Notes under the pieces: generated by a model
The model's database searches: none
Told to the model about the DNA's origin: nothing
The model's input: only the letters and a program-made list of their open reading frames with translations
Made by a program: the position numbers and the translations under genes
Source: an uncultured Lachnospiraceae bacterium
Lineage (GTDB): Bacteria; Bacillota; Clostridia; Lachnospirales; Lachnospiraceae
Direction: 5' to 3'
Assembly (NCBI GenBank): GCA_947631505.1
Contig: CANRLR010000012.1
Location: forward strand, 1-64,000
Length of the DNA: 64,000 nucleotides
Shown here: positions 1 through 9,833 of the stretch, in pieces
How positions within the stretch are numbered: position 1 is the first letter of the stretch
How the letters are laid out: the number at the start of each line of letters is the position of its first letter

Positions 1-3
1 TGA

Positions 4-75
4 TCCTCGATAGCTCAATGGTAGAGCACTCGGCTGTTAACCGAGTTGTTGTAGGTTCGAGCCCTACTCGGGGAG
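4..75 (+). tRNA. tRNA-Asn (anticodon GTT)
   Basis: Cloverleaf: acceptor tcctcga/tcgggga, anticodon loop ctGTTaa, T-arm ggttcgagccc. Confidence 0.95.
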
Positions 76-84
76 CTCATGTTA

Positions 85-118
85 AAATCCGTAGATAGAG
101 ATATTTACGGATTTTTAT
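85..118 (+). terminator. Intrinsic terminator after tRNA-Asn
   Basis: Stem aaatccgta/tacggattt followed by T-rich tract. Confidence 0.7.
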
Positions 119-331
119 TTTACTGTATAGGAAAGTCCGGCATTTGCGGAGCTGGAGCGTCGGTCTTTCACGACGCTTTTTTTTGAATGAATTAAAGTTA
201 AAAGGGGGAAAGTTAGCCACACGAACAAAAAATGCGTTTGTGATGAGCAACAAAGGAGAAAAAGTAAGAAAGGTAAAATTTTCTCATGGTTTGAGCCATG
301 CAAAGAAAAAACATAATAAGGGAGGTTCATA

Positions 332-780
332 ATGGCGATATTATTTGATAAGGAAAGAAGTAAATATATTGAAATACAGTTATTTTCCCTTGCTGATCCA
401 GAATGGCTGACATATAAGTTGTATGGAGGGAGATTTTGTAATAATAAAAAATTTGAACTGTTTAGGCTGGATAATGAAGAATTATTTTTTCATAATGCAT
501 ATTATGAGAAAGAAGTGGAAGATCTTCTTAATAATTTAAGTAGTATAAAAAAATACATCATTATACTTTTACACCTGTAGATGAAGGAGAATTTCGGCTT
601 ATTGCTGATTATAAAGATCGTAGTGTATCTATTAAGTTTTCCTTTCGTGTGCTTGATCATATCAACTCAGTCGATATGAAAGACAAGGTATTTCATATAG
701 TAACGACAGAGTCTTTACTATATGATTTCTTGGAAGAGTTAGAAAAAGATTATCTTGCTATAGATTGGGCTGAAGAATAA
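332..780 (+). pseudogene. Putative immunity-type protein (WapI/SUKH-like appearance), reading frame interrupted at an A7 tract
   Basis: ORF 332-580 (82 aa) continues in the -1 frame as HHYTFTPVDEGEFRLIADYKD...LEELEKDYLAIDWAEE* to 780; the switch point is A7 at 547-553. RBS ggagg upstream. Confidence 0.5.
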
Positions 781-851
781 ATATATCTACATAAAATAAT
801 ACATCATTTAATTGTAACACATAAAAAGTAGCGCAGAAAAGGAGAATAATA

Positions 852-1177
852 ATGAAAATAATGGAAGATTTTGATGAATATTATAATAATAATCCACTTG
901 CACAAAAACGGATGAGAGATTTAATTTGCTGATAGATTCTGCTATCGTGAGGCGCTGGTATTGGAATAAAGGTTTTTTCTATAATGTGGGCATAGATATA
1001 GAAATTCCTGATGATGTAGATTATGGATTTTATGATATTATGGGAAGACAGTATGTAGATGAGTATGAAAATACGATAGAAAGGGTGCCTGAGTTAGTAG
1101 GTGTATATGGAGCAAAGACTGGTCAAGGCATTGCGTATGAGATGAATTATGAACTCATTGCATCTGGAATTATATAA
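852..1177 (+). pseudogene. Decayed paralogue of the 1311-1889 immunity-like gene (internal deletion plus frame change)
   Basis: N-term MKIMEDFDEYYNNNPLAQKRMRDLI in one frame, then LLIDSAIVRRWYWNKGFFYNVG..DYGFYDIMGRQYVDEYENTIERVPELVGVYG..AYEMNYELIA in another, matching the C-terminal half of 1311-1889. Confidence 0.6.
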
Positions 1178-1310
1178 ATTGTATACTATTCATGGTCTAT
1201 TGAAAAAATCAATCTTTTGATGGAAGAAAAGATAAAAAAGACTGGATAGAAGAAAAAGTGCAAAGGATGGAACCGTGGAAGAAATTGGAATTAAGGAGGA
1301 ATAAACAAAT

Positions 1311-1889
1311 ATGCAGTTAGATATAAATAACAATCCCTTATCAAAACGAGCAGAAAGAAGATATGCTTCTTTTTCAAAAAAACAAAAGAGACAGATTGAA
1401 ATGCTAAATAATATGTCATGGAAAGATTATAGACTTAATATAATAAAGAGAACAAGGATTATACCTAAAAAAGGGGATGTTTTTTTGGTTTCGCCCGATA
1501 ACAATTGTTATTTTTGGGGTGTGGTTGTTCAGGAAAAAGTTTATCATATGGAAAATGAAAGCTTTTGGCTTGTATTCATTTTAAAAGATAAAGTGAGGAA
1601 CATACCAACTAATATACCTGAATTAGACATAGAAAATTTACTAATTGAGCCTGCAATGGTAGGGAAAATGTTTTGGACTAGTGGTGTATTTTTTAATGTT
1701 GGGAAAATAGCGATTCCATCCGGGTTGGATTATGGATTTTATAGAATTGGGAAGGGGTATGTTGATGAATATGGGAGAACTCTTGAACGAGAACCTAAAT
1801 TGTTGGGAACATATGGAGTTTCTACAAAAGATGGACTAGCATATGAGATTCATTATGAATTAATTGCTAATAATATGTATTTGGACTAA
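1311..1889 (+). CDS. Putative Imm26-like immunity protein (192 aa)
   Basis: Good RBS (aaggaggaa); KKGDVFLVSPDNNCYFWGVVV resembles the Imm26 N-terminal motif; intact homologue of the decayed 852-1177 gene. Confidence 0.55.
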   Translation: MQLDINNNPLSKRAERRYASFSKKQKRQIEMLNNMSWKDYRLNIIKRTRIIPKKGDVFLVSPDNNCYFWGVVVQEKVYHMENESFWLVFILKDKVRNIPTNIPELDIENLLIEPAMVGKMFWTSGVFFNVGKIAIPSGLDYGFYRIGKGYVDEYGRTLEREPKLLGTYGVSTKDGLAYEIHYELIANNMYLD

Positions 1890-1922
1890 AAATGCTTTCT
1901 TTTATTTTAATAGATGTCGTAG

Positions 1923-1967
1923 CCCTCCGGTCAGATTTTATTTTCAAAATAAAATCTGACCGGAGGG
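1923..1967 (+). terminator. Perfect 22-bp inverted repeat, intrinsic terminator
   Basis: ccctccggtcagattttatttt-c-aaaataaaatctgaccggaggg followed by ttttta. Confidence 0.85.
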
Positions 1968-2140
1968 TTTTTATGTTTGATTGCTCTGAGCCTTCCGGCA
2001 TACAGGAAGCTGGGAGAAAGGTGGTAAGTCTAACAGTGCGGTGCACAATTATTCAACGGCAAAGTACGCAAAAGGATTTAAGGACTATTTAATAAATTCA
2101 TGCTAGAATAAAATCATAATATAGGAAAGGGGAGAAAAAA

Positions 2141-4507
2141 ATGTATCTTAACATACTGAAAAAAGACCTAAAACGCAAGAAGACCATGAATGTGATATTG
2201 CTGCTGTTTATCACTCTGGCTGCAATGTTCGTTTCAAGTGGTTTTAACAACGTATTTACGGTGCTGAACGGCACGGACTATTATCTTGACAAAGCGGAAA
2301 TAGGAGATTTTGCGTTTATTACAATGGGCGACAACGCCACGGGAAACGCCGCGCCCGTGCTTGACAACGCCCCATGCGTAAAAAGCTATAAGATCGAAAG
2401 CTGTATTTACGGTTCGCAGGAAAGCGTAAAAAAAGCTGACGGAACAGACGCAGAAACCAAGAACATCACACTGTTTCAATCCATATCGGACGCAAAGCTG
2501 AAATTCTTTGATGTGAATAACGAGCCTGTCACAGAAGTAAAACAGGGCGAGATTTTTGTTACAGGCAAGTTCATTCAGAAAAACGGACTGGAAACCGGAG
2601 ATTATATCCGCATTAAGCTTGGCGGCGTTCAGATGGATCTGAAGATCGCGGGCAAGGCAAAGGACGCTTTTTTAGGCTCAGATTTTATGGGCAACACAAG
2701 ATTCTTGCTTAATCAGTCGGATTATGATGAGTTTTTGTCCGATGAAATGATAAAAGCACACTATCAGGGAGAGATTGCCTATATCGAAACCGATGATACA
2801 ACAGCAACGCTGTCTGCTGTTACCGACATTCCCGGAATCGCCTTTTCGGGAGCAAGAAGCACCCTTAAGATGTGCTATGTAATGGATATGCTTGTGGCGA
2901 TTATTGTGCTTATTTTAAGCGTATGCCTTATTGTCGTATCATTCGTTGTACTCCGCTTCTCGATCGGTTTTACCATCGCCGAGGAGTACAGAGAAATCGG
3001 CGTTATGAAGGCAATAGGACTTAGAAACCGCAAAATCAGGGGACTTTACATAGTAAAATATCTGATTCTTTCGGTAATCGGCGGCGTTATCGGCTTTTTC
3101 GCAAGTATTCCCTTCGGAAATATGCTGCTTATGTCGGTGAGCGAAAATATGGTATTGGGCAACAACGCGGGTCTGCTGATTAATGTCATAAGCGCAATCG
3201 GCACAATCACCATAATTCTTCTCTTCGCTTACGGCTGTACGCGAAAGGTCAAAAGGCTTACTCCCATTGACGCGATCCGCTCGGGGCAGACGGGCGAGCG
3301 CTTCGGCAAAAAGAGTATTCTGCGCCTCGGAAAGACAAACGCAAGGCCCTCGCTTTATATGGCGTTAAATGATATTTTAAGCTCACCGAAACGCTTTTTG
3401 ACGGTTATTATTTCATTTTTTATCTGCACGCTTTTTGTCCTTATGCTGGTGAATACGACCGCTACAATGAAAAGTCCCAATCTGATCACCACCTTCGGTA
3501 CCGAAAGCGACCTTTACATAACTGACATTGACAGCGCTATGGAGCTTATGAACACAAGTGACAAAAAAGGAGTGGAAAAGGAATTAAAGCGTATTGCCGA
3601 TGAAATTTCGGCGGAGGATATGCCGTGTAATGTCGGTGTTGATATTCAGTATAAATACAAGGTTTCCTCCAAAGGCAGCGACTTCTCTTTAAGCTGTGCA
3701 CAGAGCGTAAATATCGGCGCGGGCGAGTACGAATATTTTGAGGGCACACCGCCTCAGAGCAAAAATGAGATTGCAGTCACCCCGCAGGTTTCCGAAATGC
3801 TGGACGCAAAAATCGGTGACACGGTGACGATTGATTTCGGCACGGAAAAAATCGATTGCATTGTGACGGCATATTTCCATTCAATGAATAATATAGGCGA
3901 GATTATAAGACTCAGCGATGAAGCGCCCACCGATATGAGCTTTGTTTCGAGTATGAGACAGCATCAGGTCGATTTCACCGATGGTCCGTCCGAACAGGAG
4001 ATTGAAAGCCGCAAGGAAAAGATCAAGGCGCTTTACAATAATTCCGACGTTATGGATACAACCGAATACTGTATCGACTGCGTATCGGTCGTTCCCACTA
4101 TGGAGGCTGTTCAGTTCCTGCTTTTGGCAATAACCGTAATTGTGGTAATTCTAGTGACAATTCTGGTGGAACGCTCCTTCATTTCCGACGAGAACAGTCA
4201 GGTCGCAATCCTCAAGGCTATCGGTTTCAGAAACAGTACAATAATCAGCTGGCACACAACGCGATTCGGTATAGCCGCATTTGCGGCGGCAATTTTAGCG
4301 GCAATAGCCTCTATTCCCATGACAAAGCTTTGCATTACCCCTGTTTTCGGAATGATGGGTGCAAGAGATATTGATTTCAATATTGACCCTGTGCAGATAT
4401 TCCTGCTTTACCCTGCGGTTATTTTTGCCGTAACCATAATCACGGCGTGGATAACTTCGCTTTACACAAAAACAATCAAGACTTCGGAAGCTACTAATAT
4501 CGAATAA
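2141..4507 (+). CDS. ABC transporter permease, two FtsX-like domains (788 aa)
   Basis: N-terminal TM, large extracellular domain, EYREIGVMKAIGLRNRKI and SQVAILKAIGFRN FtsX-type motifs; paired with an adjacent ATPase. Confidence 0.85.
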   Translation: MYLNILKKDLKRKKTMNVILLLFITLAAMFVSSGFNNVFTVLNGTDYYLDKAEIGDFAFITMGDNATGNAAPVLDNAPCVKSYKIESCIYGSQESVKKADGTDAETKNITLFQSISDAKLKFFDVNNEPVTEVKQGEIFVTGKFIQKNGLETGDYIRIKLGGVQMDLKIAGKAKDAFLGSDFMGNTRFLLNQSDYDEFLSDEMIKAHYQGEIAYIETDDTTATLSAVTDIPGIAFSGARSTLKMCYVMDMLVAIIVLILSVCLIVVSFVVLRFSIGFTIAEEYREIGVMKAIGLRNRKIRGLYIVKYLILSVIGGVIGFFASIPFGNMLLMSVSENMVLGNNAGLLINVISAIGTITIILLFAYGCTRKVKRLTPIDAIRSGQTGERFGKKSILRLGKTNARPSLYMALNDILSSPKRFLTVIISFFICTLFVLMLVNTTATMKSPNLITTFGTESDLYITDIDSAMELMNTSDKKGVEKELKRIADEISAEDMPCNVGVDIQYKYKVSSKGSDFSLSCAQSVNIGAGEYEYFEGTPPQSKNEIAVTPQVSEMLDAKIGDTVTIDFGTEKIDCIVTAYFHSMNNIGEIIRLSDEAPTDMSFVSSMRQHQVDFTDGPSEQEIESRKEKIKALYNNSDVMDTTEYCIDCVSVVPTMEAVQFLLLAITVIVVILVTILVERSFISDENSQVAILKAIGFRNSTIISWHTTRFGIAAFAAAILAAIASIPMTKLCITPVFGMMGARDIDFNIDPVQIFLLYPAVIFAVTIITAWITSLYTKTIKTSEATNIE

Positions 4508-4527
4508 TCAAATAAAGGAGAATAATT

Positions 4528-5295
4528 ATGAGTACAGTATTAATCGTAAAAGACTTGTGTAAGACATATATCGCGAACAAGCGTCAGAACAACGTCCTTA
4601 AAAACGTGAATTTTTCTGTGGAGGATGGCCAGATGGTTGCCATAATGGGACCGTCCGGCTCGGGAAAATCCACGCTGCTCTACTCCGTTTCAGGTATGGA
4701 CAGCATTACTGCAGGCGAGGTTCGCTTCTGCGGAAAGGATATTGCAAAAATGGGCGAAAAGGAGCTTGCGGATCTAAGGCTTAATGAAATGGGGTTTATT
4801 TTCCAGCAGATGTATATGCTGAAAAATCTCACTGTTCTGGATAACATTATTCTTCCGGCGTGCCAGTCGGATAAAATCTCTGAGAGCCGCAAGGAAACGG
4901 TTTCACGCGGACAAGGGCTGATGAGGAAGCTCGGTATTATCGACATTGCCGACAACGACATAAACGAGATTTCGGGTGGTCAGCTCCAGCGCGCCTGCAT
5001 CTGCCGCAGTATGATAAACAAGCCTAAGATCATTTTTGCAGACGAGCCGACAGGTGCGCTCAACCGCACCTCCTCCGAAGAGGTTATGGACGAACTCGCA
5101 AAGCTTAATGCGGAGGGCACAACAATAATGCTTGTCACTCACGACGCAAAAGTTGCGGCAAAATGCACAAAAGTTCTATTTATAGTTGACGGGAACATAA
5201 AAGGAGAGTATAGTTTAGACAAGTACACCTCTCCTTCACAGCTGAGAGATCGCGAAAGGATGCTGAATAACTGGCTGATGGAGATGGGCTGGTGA
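4528..5295 (+). CDS. ABC transporter ATP-binding protein (MacB/lantibiotic-export type)
   Basis: Walker A GPSGSGKST, signature ISGGQLQRACICRSM, Walker B IIFADEPTGAL. Confidence 0.9.
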   Translation: MSTVLIVKDLCKTYIANKRQNNVLKNVNFSVEDGQMVAIMGPSGSGKSTLLYSVSGMDSITAGEVRFCGKDIAKMGEKELADLRLNEMGFIFQQMYMLKNLTVLDNIILPACQSDKISESRKETVSRGQGLMRKLGIIDIADNDINEISGGQLQRACICRSMINKPKIIFADEPTGALNRTSSEEVMDELAKLNAEGTTIMLVTHDAKVAAKCTKVLFIVDGNIKGEYSLDKYTSPSQLRDRERMLNNWLMEMGW

Positions 5296-5318
5296 TTTTG
5301 TATAATTTTGAGAAGCCT

Positions 5319-5981
5319 ATGACCGATATACTGATTATTGAAGATAACAAAGAATTAGCGGCGCTGCTGTGTGATTTTCTGCGTGCGGGAAATTACACAG
5401 TATCCGTCGCTGACACGGGAGAAAAAGCCTTGCTGCTGTATGAAAAATACGGCGCAAGGCTTGTTGTGCTTGATATCATGCTGCCCGATATTGATGGCTT
5501 TGCGATCTGCTCTAAGATCCGTGAGGAGAGCAATACGCCTATCCTCATTGTCAGCGCGAGGACTGGCAAAGAGGACAAGCTGAACGGTCTGAATCTTGGT
5601 GCGGACGATTATATCGAAAAGCCATATGACATAGACATAATGCTTGCGAAAATCGGCGGGATTTTCAAACGGCGATATTCGCTTGACGAGCTTATCGAGG
5701 GCGATTTGTGCTTGAACAAGGTCACGCGCGGAGCGACGAAAAACGGCGTGCCGCTTGAACTTACCGCTAAGGAATTTGACTTGCTTGTACTGCTTATCGA
5801 AAATAAGAACAAGACGCTTACCAAGGATTATCTGTTCAAAAGGATATGGGGCAGTGACAGCTTTTCCGAGCAGCAAACGCTTACTGTACACATAAAATGG
5901 CTGCGGCAAAAAATCGAGGACGACCCGAAAAAGCCGCAGAAAATCCAAACAGTCTGGGGAGTGGGATATAAATTCGTATGA
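5319..5981 (+). CDS. OmpR-family response regulator
   Basis: TDILIIEDNKELAALL receiver, VVLDIMLPDIDGF, C-terminal winged HTH; start refined to ATG 5319. Confidence 0.9.
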   Translation: MTDILIIEDNKELAALLCDFLRAGNYTVSVADTGEKALLLYEKYGARLVVLDIMLPDIDGFAICSKIREESNTPILIVSARTGKEDKLNGLNLGADDYIEKPYDIDIMLAKIGGIFKRRYSLDELIEGDLCLNKVTRGATKNGVPLELTAKEFDLLVLLIENKNKTLTKDYLFKRIWGSDSFSEQQTLTVHIKWLRQKIEDDPKKPQKIQTVWGVGYKFV

Positions 5982-7204
5982 AAAGCTTTGACAGAATTTT
6001 TGCCGCGGTCATCACGTTGATTTTGCTGATTTTTGCTGTGGCGAATATGTTTCTTTTACGAGAAAATAATGATAAAGACCGTCCGTATCGCGTTGAAGTA
6101 AGCAGACTTGCGCGTGAAATCGAAGAAAACGGTTTTGAAAAAATTGATTTATCCGTATGCAGTTATGTTACTCATGTTGAACAATACGGCAGGGATTTTT
6201 ACGACACCGAGAGCGATTACACGATTCGTGAAATCGGCGGCAAATTGTACAGATTTGATTACGCAGTTTCGCAGTCGGACAAATCCGGATTAATACTCGC
6301 GGTCAATCTGATTTTAGCGGCAATGGCGGCGGTTATTGTCACGATGATGATTTTCATTCGCCAAAACATTTTAGCGCCGTTTGATAAGCTCAAGGAGCTG
6401 CCTTTCGAGCTGTCAAAAGGAAATCTTACCGCGCCGATAAAGGAGAACAAAAGCCGTTTTTTCGGACCGTTTTTATGGGGGGTGAATCTGCTGCGGGAAA
6501 ATCTGGAGCAGCAAAAATCCCGCGAGCTTTCATTGATAAGGGAGAAAAAGACTCTGCTTTTGTCGCTCTCGCACGATATAAAAACCCCGCTTTCCGCAAT
6601 CAAATTGTACGCTAAAGCGCTGTCGAGGGGATTGTATCCCGAAAAGGAAAAGCAGCTTGAAATCGCCGATCATATCAATGAAAAAGCAGACGAAATCGAG
6701 AGATTTATATCGCAGATAATGACCGCTTCAACAAACAATTTTTTAGAGTTTGACGTTCAAAACGGCGAGTTTTATCTATCGGATCTGATGGCGGGAATTT
6801 CCTCGTATTACAAAGAAAAGCTGGCGTTTGTGCAAACGGACCTTTTCATTGAAAAATACGACGACTGCTTGCTCAGGGGCGATCTTGACCGCTCCGTTGA
6901 GGTGCTGCAGAATCTTCTTGAAAATGCAATGAAGTATGGCGATGGAGCTTGGGTGAAAATCACGTTTTCAGACGAGGAAAACTGCCGGCTGATTACCGTA
7001 AGCAACAGCGGCTCTGCGCTTTCGGAGAGCGAGCTTGCACATATTTTCGACAGCTTCTGGCGTGGCTCTAATGCGGGAAACAAAGCCGGCAGCGGGCTTG
7101 GTCTGTACATCTGCAGACAGCTTATGCGTAAAATGAACGGGGAAATTTTTGCGGAAAAAAGTGGCGATATTATGAGCGTTACAGCCGTTTTCGCACAGGT
7201 ATAA
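5978..7204 (+). CDS. Sensor histidine kinase
   Basis: Two TM segments, SLSHDIKTPLSAIKLY H-box, LLENAMKYG N-box, GSGLGLYICRQL; 4-nt overlap with the regulator. Confidence 0.9.
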   Translation: MKSFDRIFAAVITLILLIFAVANMFLLRENNDKDRPYRVEVSRLAREIEENGFEKIDLSVCSYVTHVEQYGRDFYDTESDYTIREIGGKLYRFDYAVSQSDKSGLILAVNLILAAMAAVIVTMMIFIRQNILAPFDKLKELPFELSKGNLTAPIKENKSRFFGPFLWGVNLLRENLEQQKSRELSLIREKKTLLLSLSHDIKTPLSAIKLYAKALSRGLYPEKEKQLEIADHINEKADEIERFISQIMTASTNNFLEFDVQNGEFYLSDLMAGISSYYKEKLAFVQTDLFIEKYDDCLLRGDLDRSVEVLQNLLENAMKYGDGAWVKITFSDEENCRLITVSNSGSALSESELAHIFDSFWRGSNAGNKAGSGLGLYICRQLMRKMNGEIFAEKSGDIMSVTAVFAQV

Positions 7205-7220
7205 TCGTGCCGCTGACATC

Positions 7221-9500
7221 CTACATCTGATAAAATAGCAGATTCTCTTTTAAATCCTCTGTAATCTCACCGCCTGCTTTTACATATCTAGTATATACGC
7301 TGTTATACCGTTGCAATTTCTTTGCGGTGTCCGCTTCAAATTTGGAAATCAAAAACTGGTACATAGGATTTGTTTTTAATTCATTGCGCAACGCCTTTGC
7401 AAAAGGACAATAACGAACCAAAATACCCCTTGATACCTTATTCAGACGGAAGCTTCCCTTTGATTCAAATTTTATCCAGTTCACATAGTCTTTTATAAAT
7501 ACTTCCCGGTAATTATTTTGTACACGCATAAGTGCATTCTTGATTCTTTCTTTGGCATCTGCCGATAAATCATGATTTTTCCGGTAAAACTGCAGATAGG
7601 AACAATATTCTGCTGTCAAAGAATTATCACGGATATCATTCCAGTGGACACCTTGTAATCTCCGGCACATTTCCCATCGGAAATATCCTACCACTCCTAA
7701 CATCAGGTCATCTACATCCAATGCTGTAAAAATGGGGAACATAAAACGTCCTGGTGTATCGCTCTTTGGTCCGGAAGTTTCCTGCCACATAATCACACGG
7801 GTTCCGGCATTTGGCATCAGGATAAAATCTGGTAGAACTTCTTTCATAATTCTTTCACAATTGATTCCTTTATCTGGATCTGAAAACAATATTTCACGAT
7901 AAAATGCAGAATAGTCGATTTTTCTTATTTCATTCAAGGCATTTTCAAGTTTTTCCGATGTCACCAGCATTTTTTCTATGGCATTAATCAAATCATTTTT
8001 ACATAGAATCGGACAGAATTTTGAAATATTGCCGTAAGTAATTTTGTTGACAGAAGGAAACATATTCTTTATCTCAAAATCAACTTTCATTTCCCTGTTG
8101 TGCTGATAGGAAGCAGCCTGCTCTGACGAGATTTTACCTTTTTTGCACAAATCGGCAAGATATGCAGGGAAGTCCATATCAAATTCATTTTTAGACGGAG
8201 ACTTTTCTCCTCTGTAAATGCATTTAAGCCACTCATAAATTGTATAAATATGCTCAGAATGACAGATATCTAAATGAGCGGTCAACTCATAAAGGTCCTT
8301 CGCATGCTCCTCCCCAACGAATGATACATCCATAAATCCAAAATTTAAAAACATTTCCAAGATAGGTGTAAGGGTCTTTTCATCCTTTACTGCACGCATA
8401 AACACCTTATAATAAATATCATAAAAAACAGATGTCAATTTCTTCCTAAGAGCATAGATCTCATTATCGATAGACATCCTGTCCGGAAGGTCTCTATATT
8501 GTTCGATCATGTTATAGATGGATTCTATGTCCTCGTCATTGAAGCCTGCATATTCTAGTATATGCGCAATACAATCCTCTTCCATGATATCAATTTCTCT
8601 TCTGACAGTTTCGCTGTCACCGGCTCCATTTATACCCTGAGACGTATCACTGCTGTAATCATAATTTTTAAATTCAGCAAAACGTCTGTTAAGCATTCTT
8701 TTATTATACACATTCAATTTTTCAGCAACCTTTATAATTAAATGCATATCCTTAGTAATGGGGGCAATATCATATTTTTTGGCATAAGTTTTCACCGATA
8801 ACTCAAAGAAAAGTTCTAAAAGGTCATTTGATGAATCACTAACTAAAATATCCTTGTTATAAGATAGATATGACTCGATTTCGCCGATTCCCAAAGTAAA
8901 CCTTCGCATCTGTGCGGCGGCTTCCATAATAGCACCGACCGTAAGGCTGTCATCCTTTTCCATTAACTGCAGATATTCCTGCATATAGTTATTTATAATA
9001 CTATTGCTATTGTTGATTTCCCATGATTCTGCTTTATGCTGCATCTTCAAAGAATTGAAATGCTCGATTCTTAAAAAATGCTGCTCTTCAATCTTATACT
9101 TGCCGCAAAATGTTTTATAATCATTATAAATGTTTTCCACAAATATATGGAACTGACGTGCCTTATTATACAAATCCGAGTAAAGGCATAACATTTGATG
9201 CCGCTGTTCCATGGATGCTTTTAAAAAAATGTTGCGGATTTTCTCCTGTCCTGTCAGCAGATTTTTTAAATCTTCGGAATTTTCACAAATAAATCCAGCC
9301 AGAACCGTATCTTCTCCCGCTATATAATCACACAAAAATATATCTTTTTCCAAAATTCCAATAATGGCATTTTTTTCCAATCTTACCTCGGAAAAGCCAA
9401 ACTTCTGTAAAACACTGCCTTCCTGTATCAGATACCAGTATTTTACCTTGTCATTTTTTCTTGCTATGATCTGATTTTGTTTTGCATTAATTATCTCCAT
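7221..9500 (-). CDS. Large protein with N-terminal Crp/cNMP-binding-like domain, function unknown (759 aa)
   Basis: IIARKNDKVKYWYLIQEGSVLQKFGFSEVRLEKNAIIGILEKDIFLCDYIAGEDTVLAGF resembles a cNMP-binding beta-roll; no HTH recognised. Confidence 0.6.
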   Translation of the reverse strand: MEIINAKQNQIIARKNDKVKYWYLIQEGSVLQKFGFSEVRLEKNAIIGILEKDIFLCDYIAGEDTVLAGFICENSEDLKNLLTGQEKIRNIFLKASMEQRHQMLCLYSDLYNKARQFHIFVENIYNDYKTFCGKYKIEEQHFLRIEHFNSLKMQHKAESWEINNSNSIINNYMQEYLQLMEKDDSLTVGAIMEAAAQMRRFTLGIGEIESYLSYNKDILVSDSSNDLLELFFELSVKTYAKKYDIAPITKDMHLIIKVAEKLNVYNKRMLNRRFAEFKNYDYSSDTSQGINGAGDSETVRREIDIMEEDCIAHILEYAGFNDEDIESIYNMIEQYRDLPDRMSIDNEIYALRKKLTSVFYDIYYKVFMRAVKDEKTLTPILEMFLNFGFMDVSFVGEEHAKDLYELTAHLDICHSEHIYTIYEWLKCIYRGEKSPSKNEFDMDFPAYLADLCKKGKISSEQAASYQHNREMKVDFEIKNMFPSVNKITYGNISKFCPILCKNDLINAIEKMLVTSEKLENALNEIRKIDYSAFYREILFSDPDKGINCERIMKEVLPDFILMPNAGTRVIMWQETSGPKSDTPGRFMFPIFTALDVDDLMLGVVGYFRWEMCRRLQGVHWNDIRDNSLTAEYCSYLQFYRKNHDLSADAKERIKNALMRVQNNYREVFIKDYVNWIKFESKGSFRLNKVSRGILVRYCPFAKALRNELKTNPMYQFLISKFEADTAKKLQRYNSVYTRYVKAGGEITEDLKENLLFYQM

Positions 9501-9677
9501 GTTATCCCTTCCACTGTCTCACTTTCTTATGTTATGTGTTCACGTTCTAGAATTACTTAAAGTATACCACGAATAAATAACAGATACAAACTTATTTTGT
9601 GTCTTTCAATGTTTTTGAAAAAACTGCTTGCAAAAAGAATAGAAGTATGGTAATATATTTTTTGTTGTCAGGTTAAA

Positions 9678-9749
9678 GGCCCCTTGGTCAAGCGGTTAAG
9701 ACATCGCCCTTTCACGGCGGTAACACGGGTTCGATTCCCGTAGGGGTCA
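9678..9749 (+). tRNA. tRNA-Glu (anticodon TTC)
   Basis: Acceptor ggcccct/aggggtc, anticodon loop cctTTCac, T-arm cgggttcgattcccg. Confidence 0.95.
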
Positions 9750-9833
9750 TAGACTTTCATGGGAGAGCTGGTTCGGGAATCGAACCCGCGAAGTTTGTGA
9801 AACAAACTTCTATGCGAATCTTTGATTCGCTAT

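Noticed and set aside
5355-5948. 197-aa antisense ORF over the response regulator
   Set aside because: Opposite to a clear receiver/wHTH CDS; no RBS or family resemblance.
2141-7204. Prophage or integrative element in the tRNA-Asn island
   Set aside because: No integrase, recombinase or phage structural genes and no obvious repeat of the tRNA-Asn 3' end.
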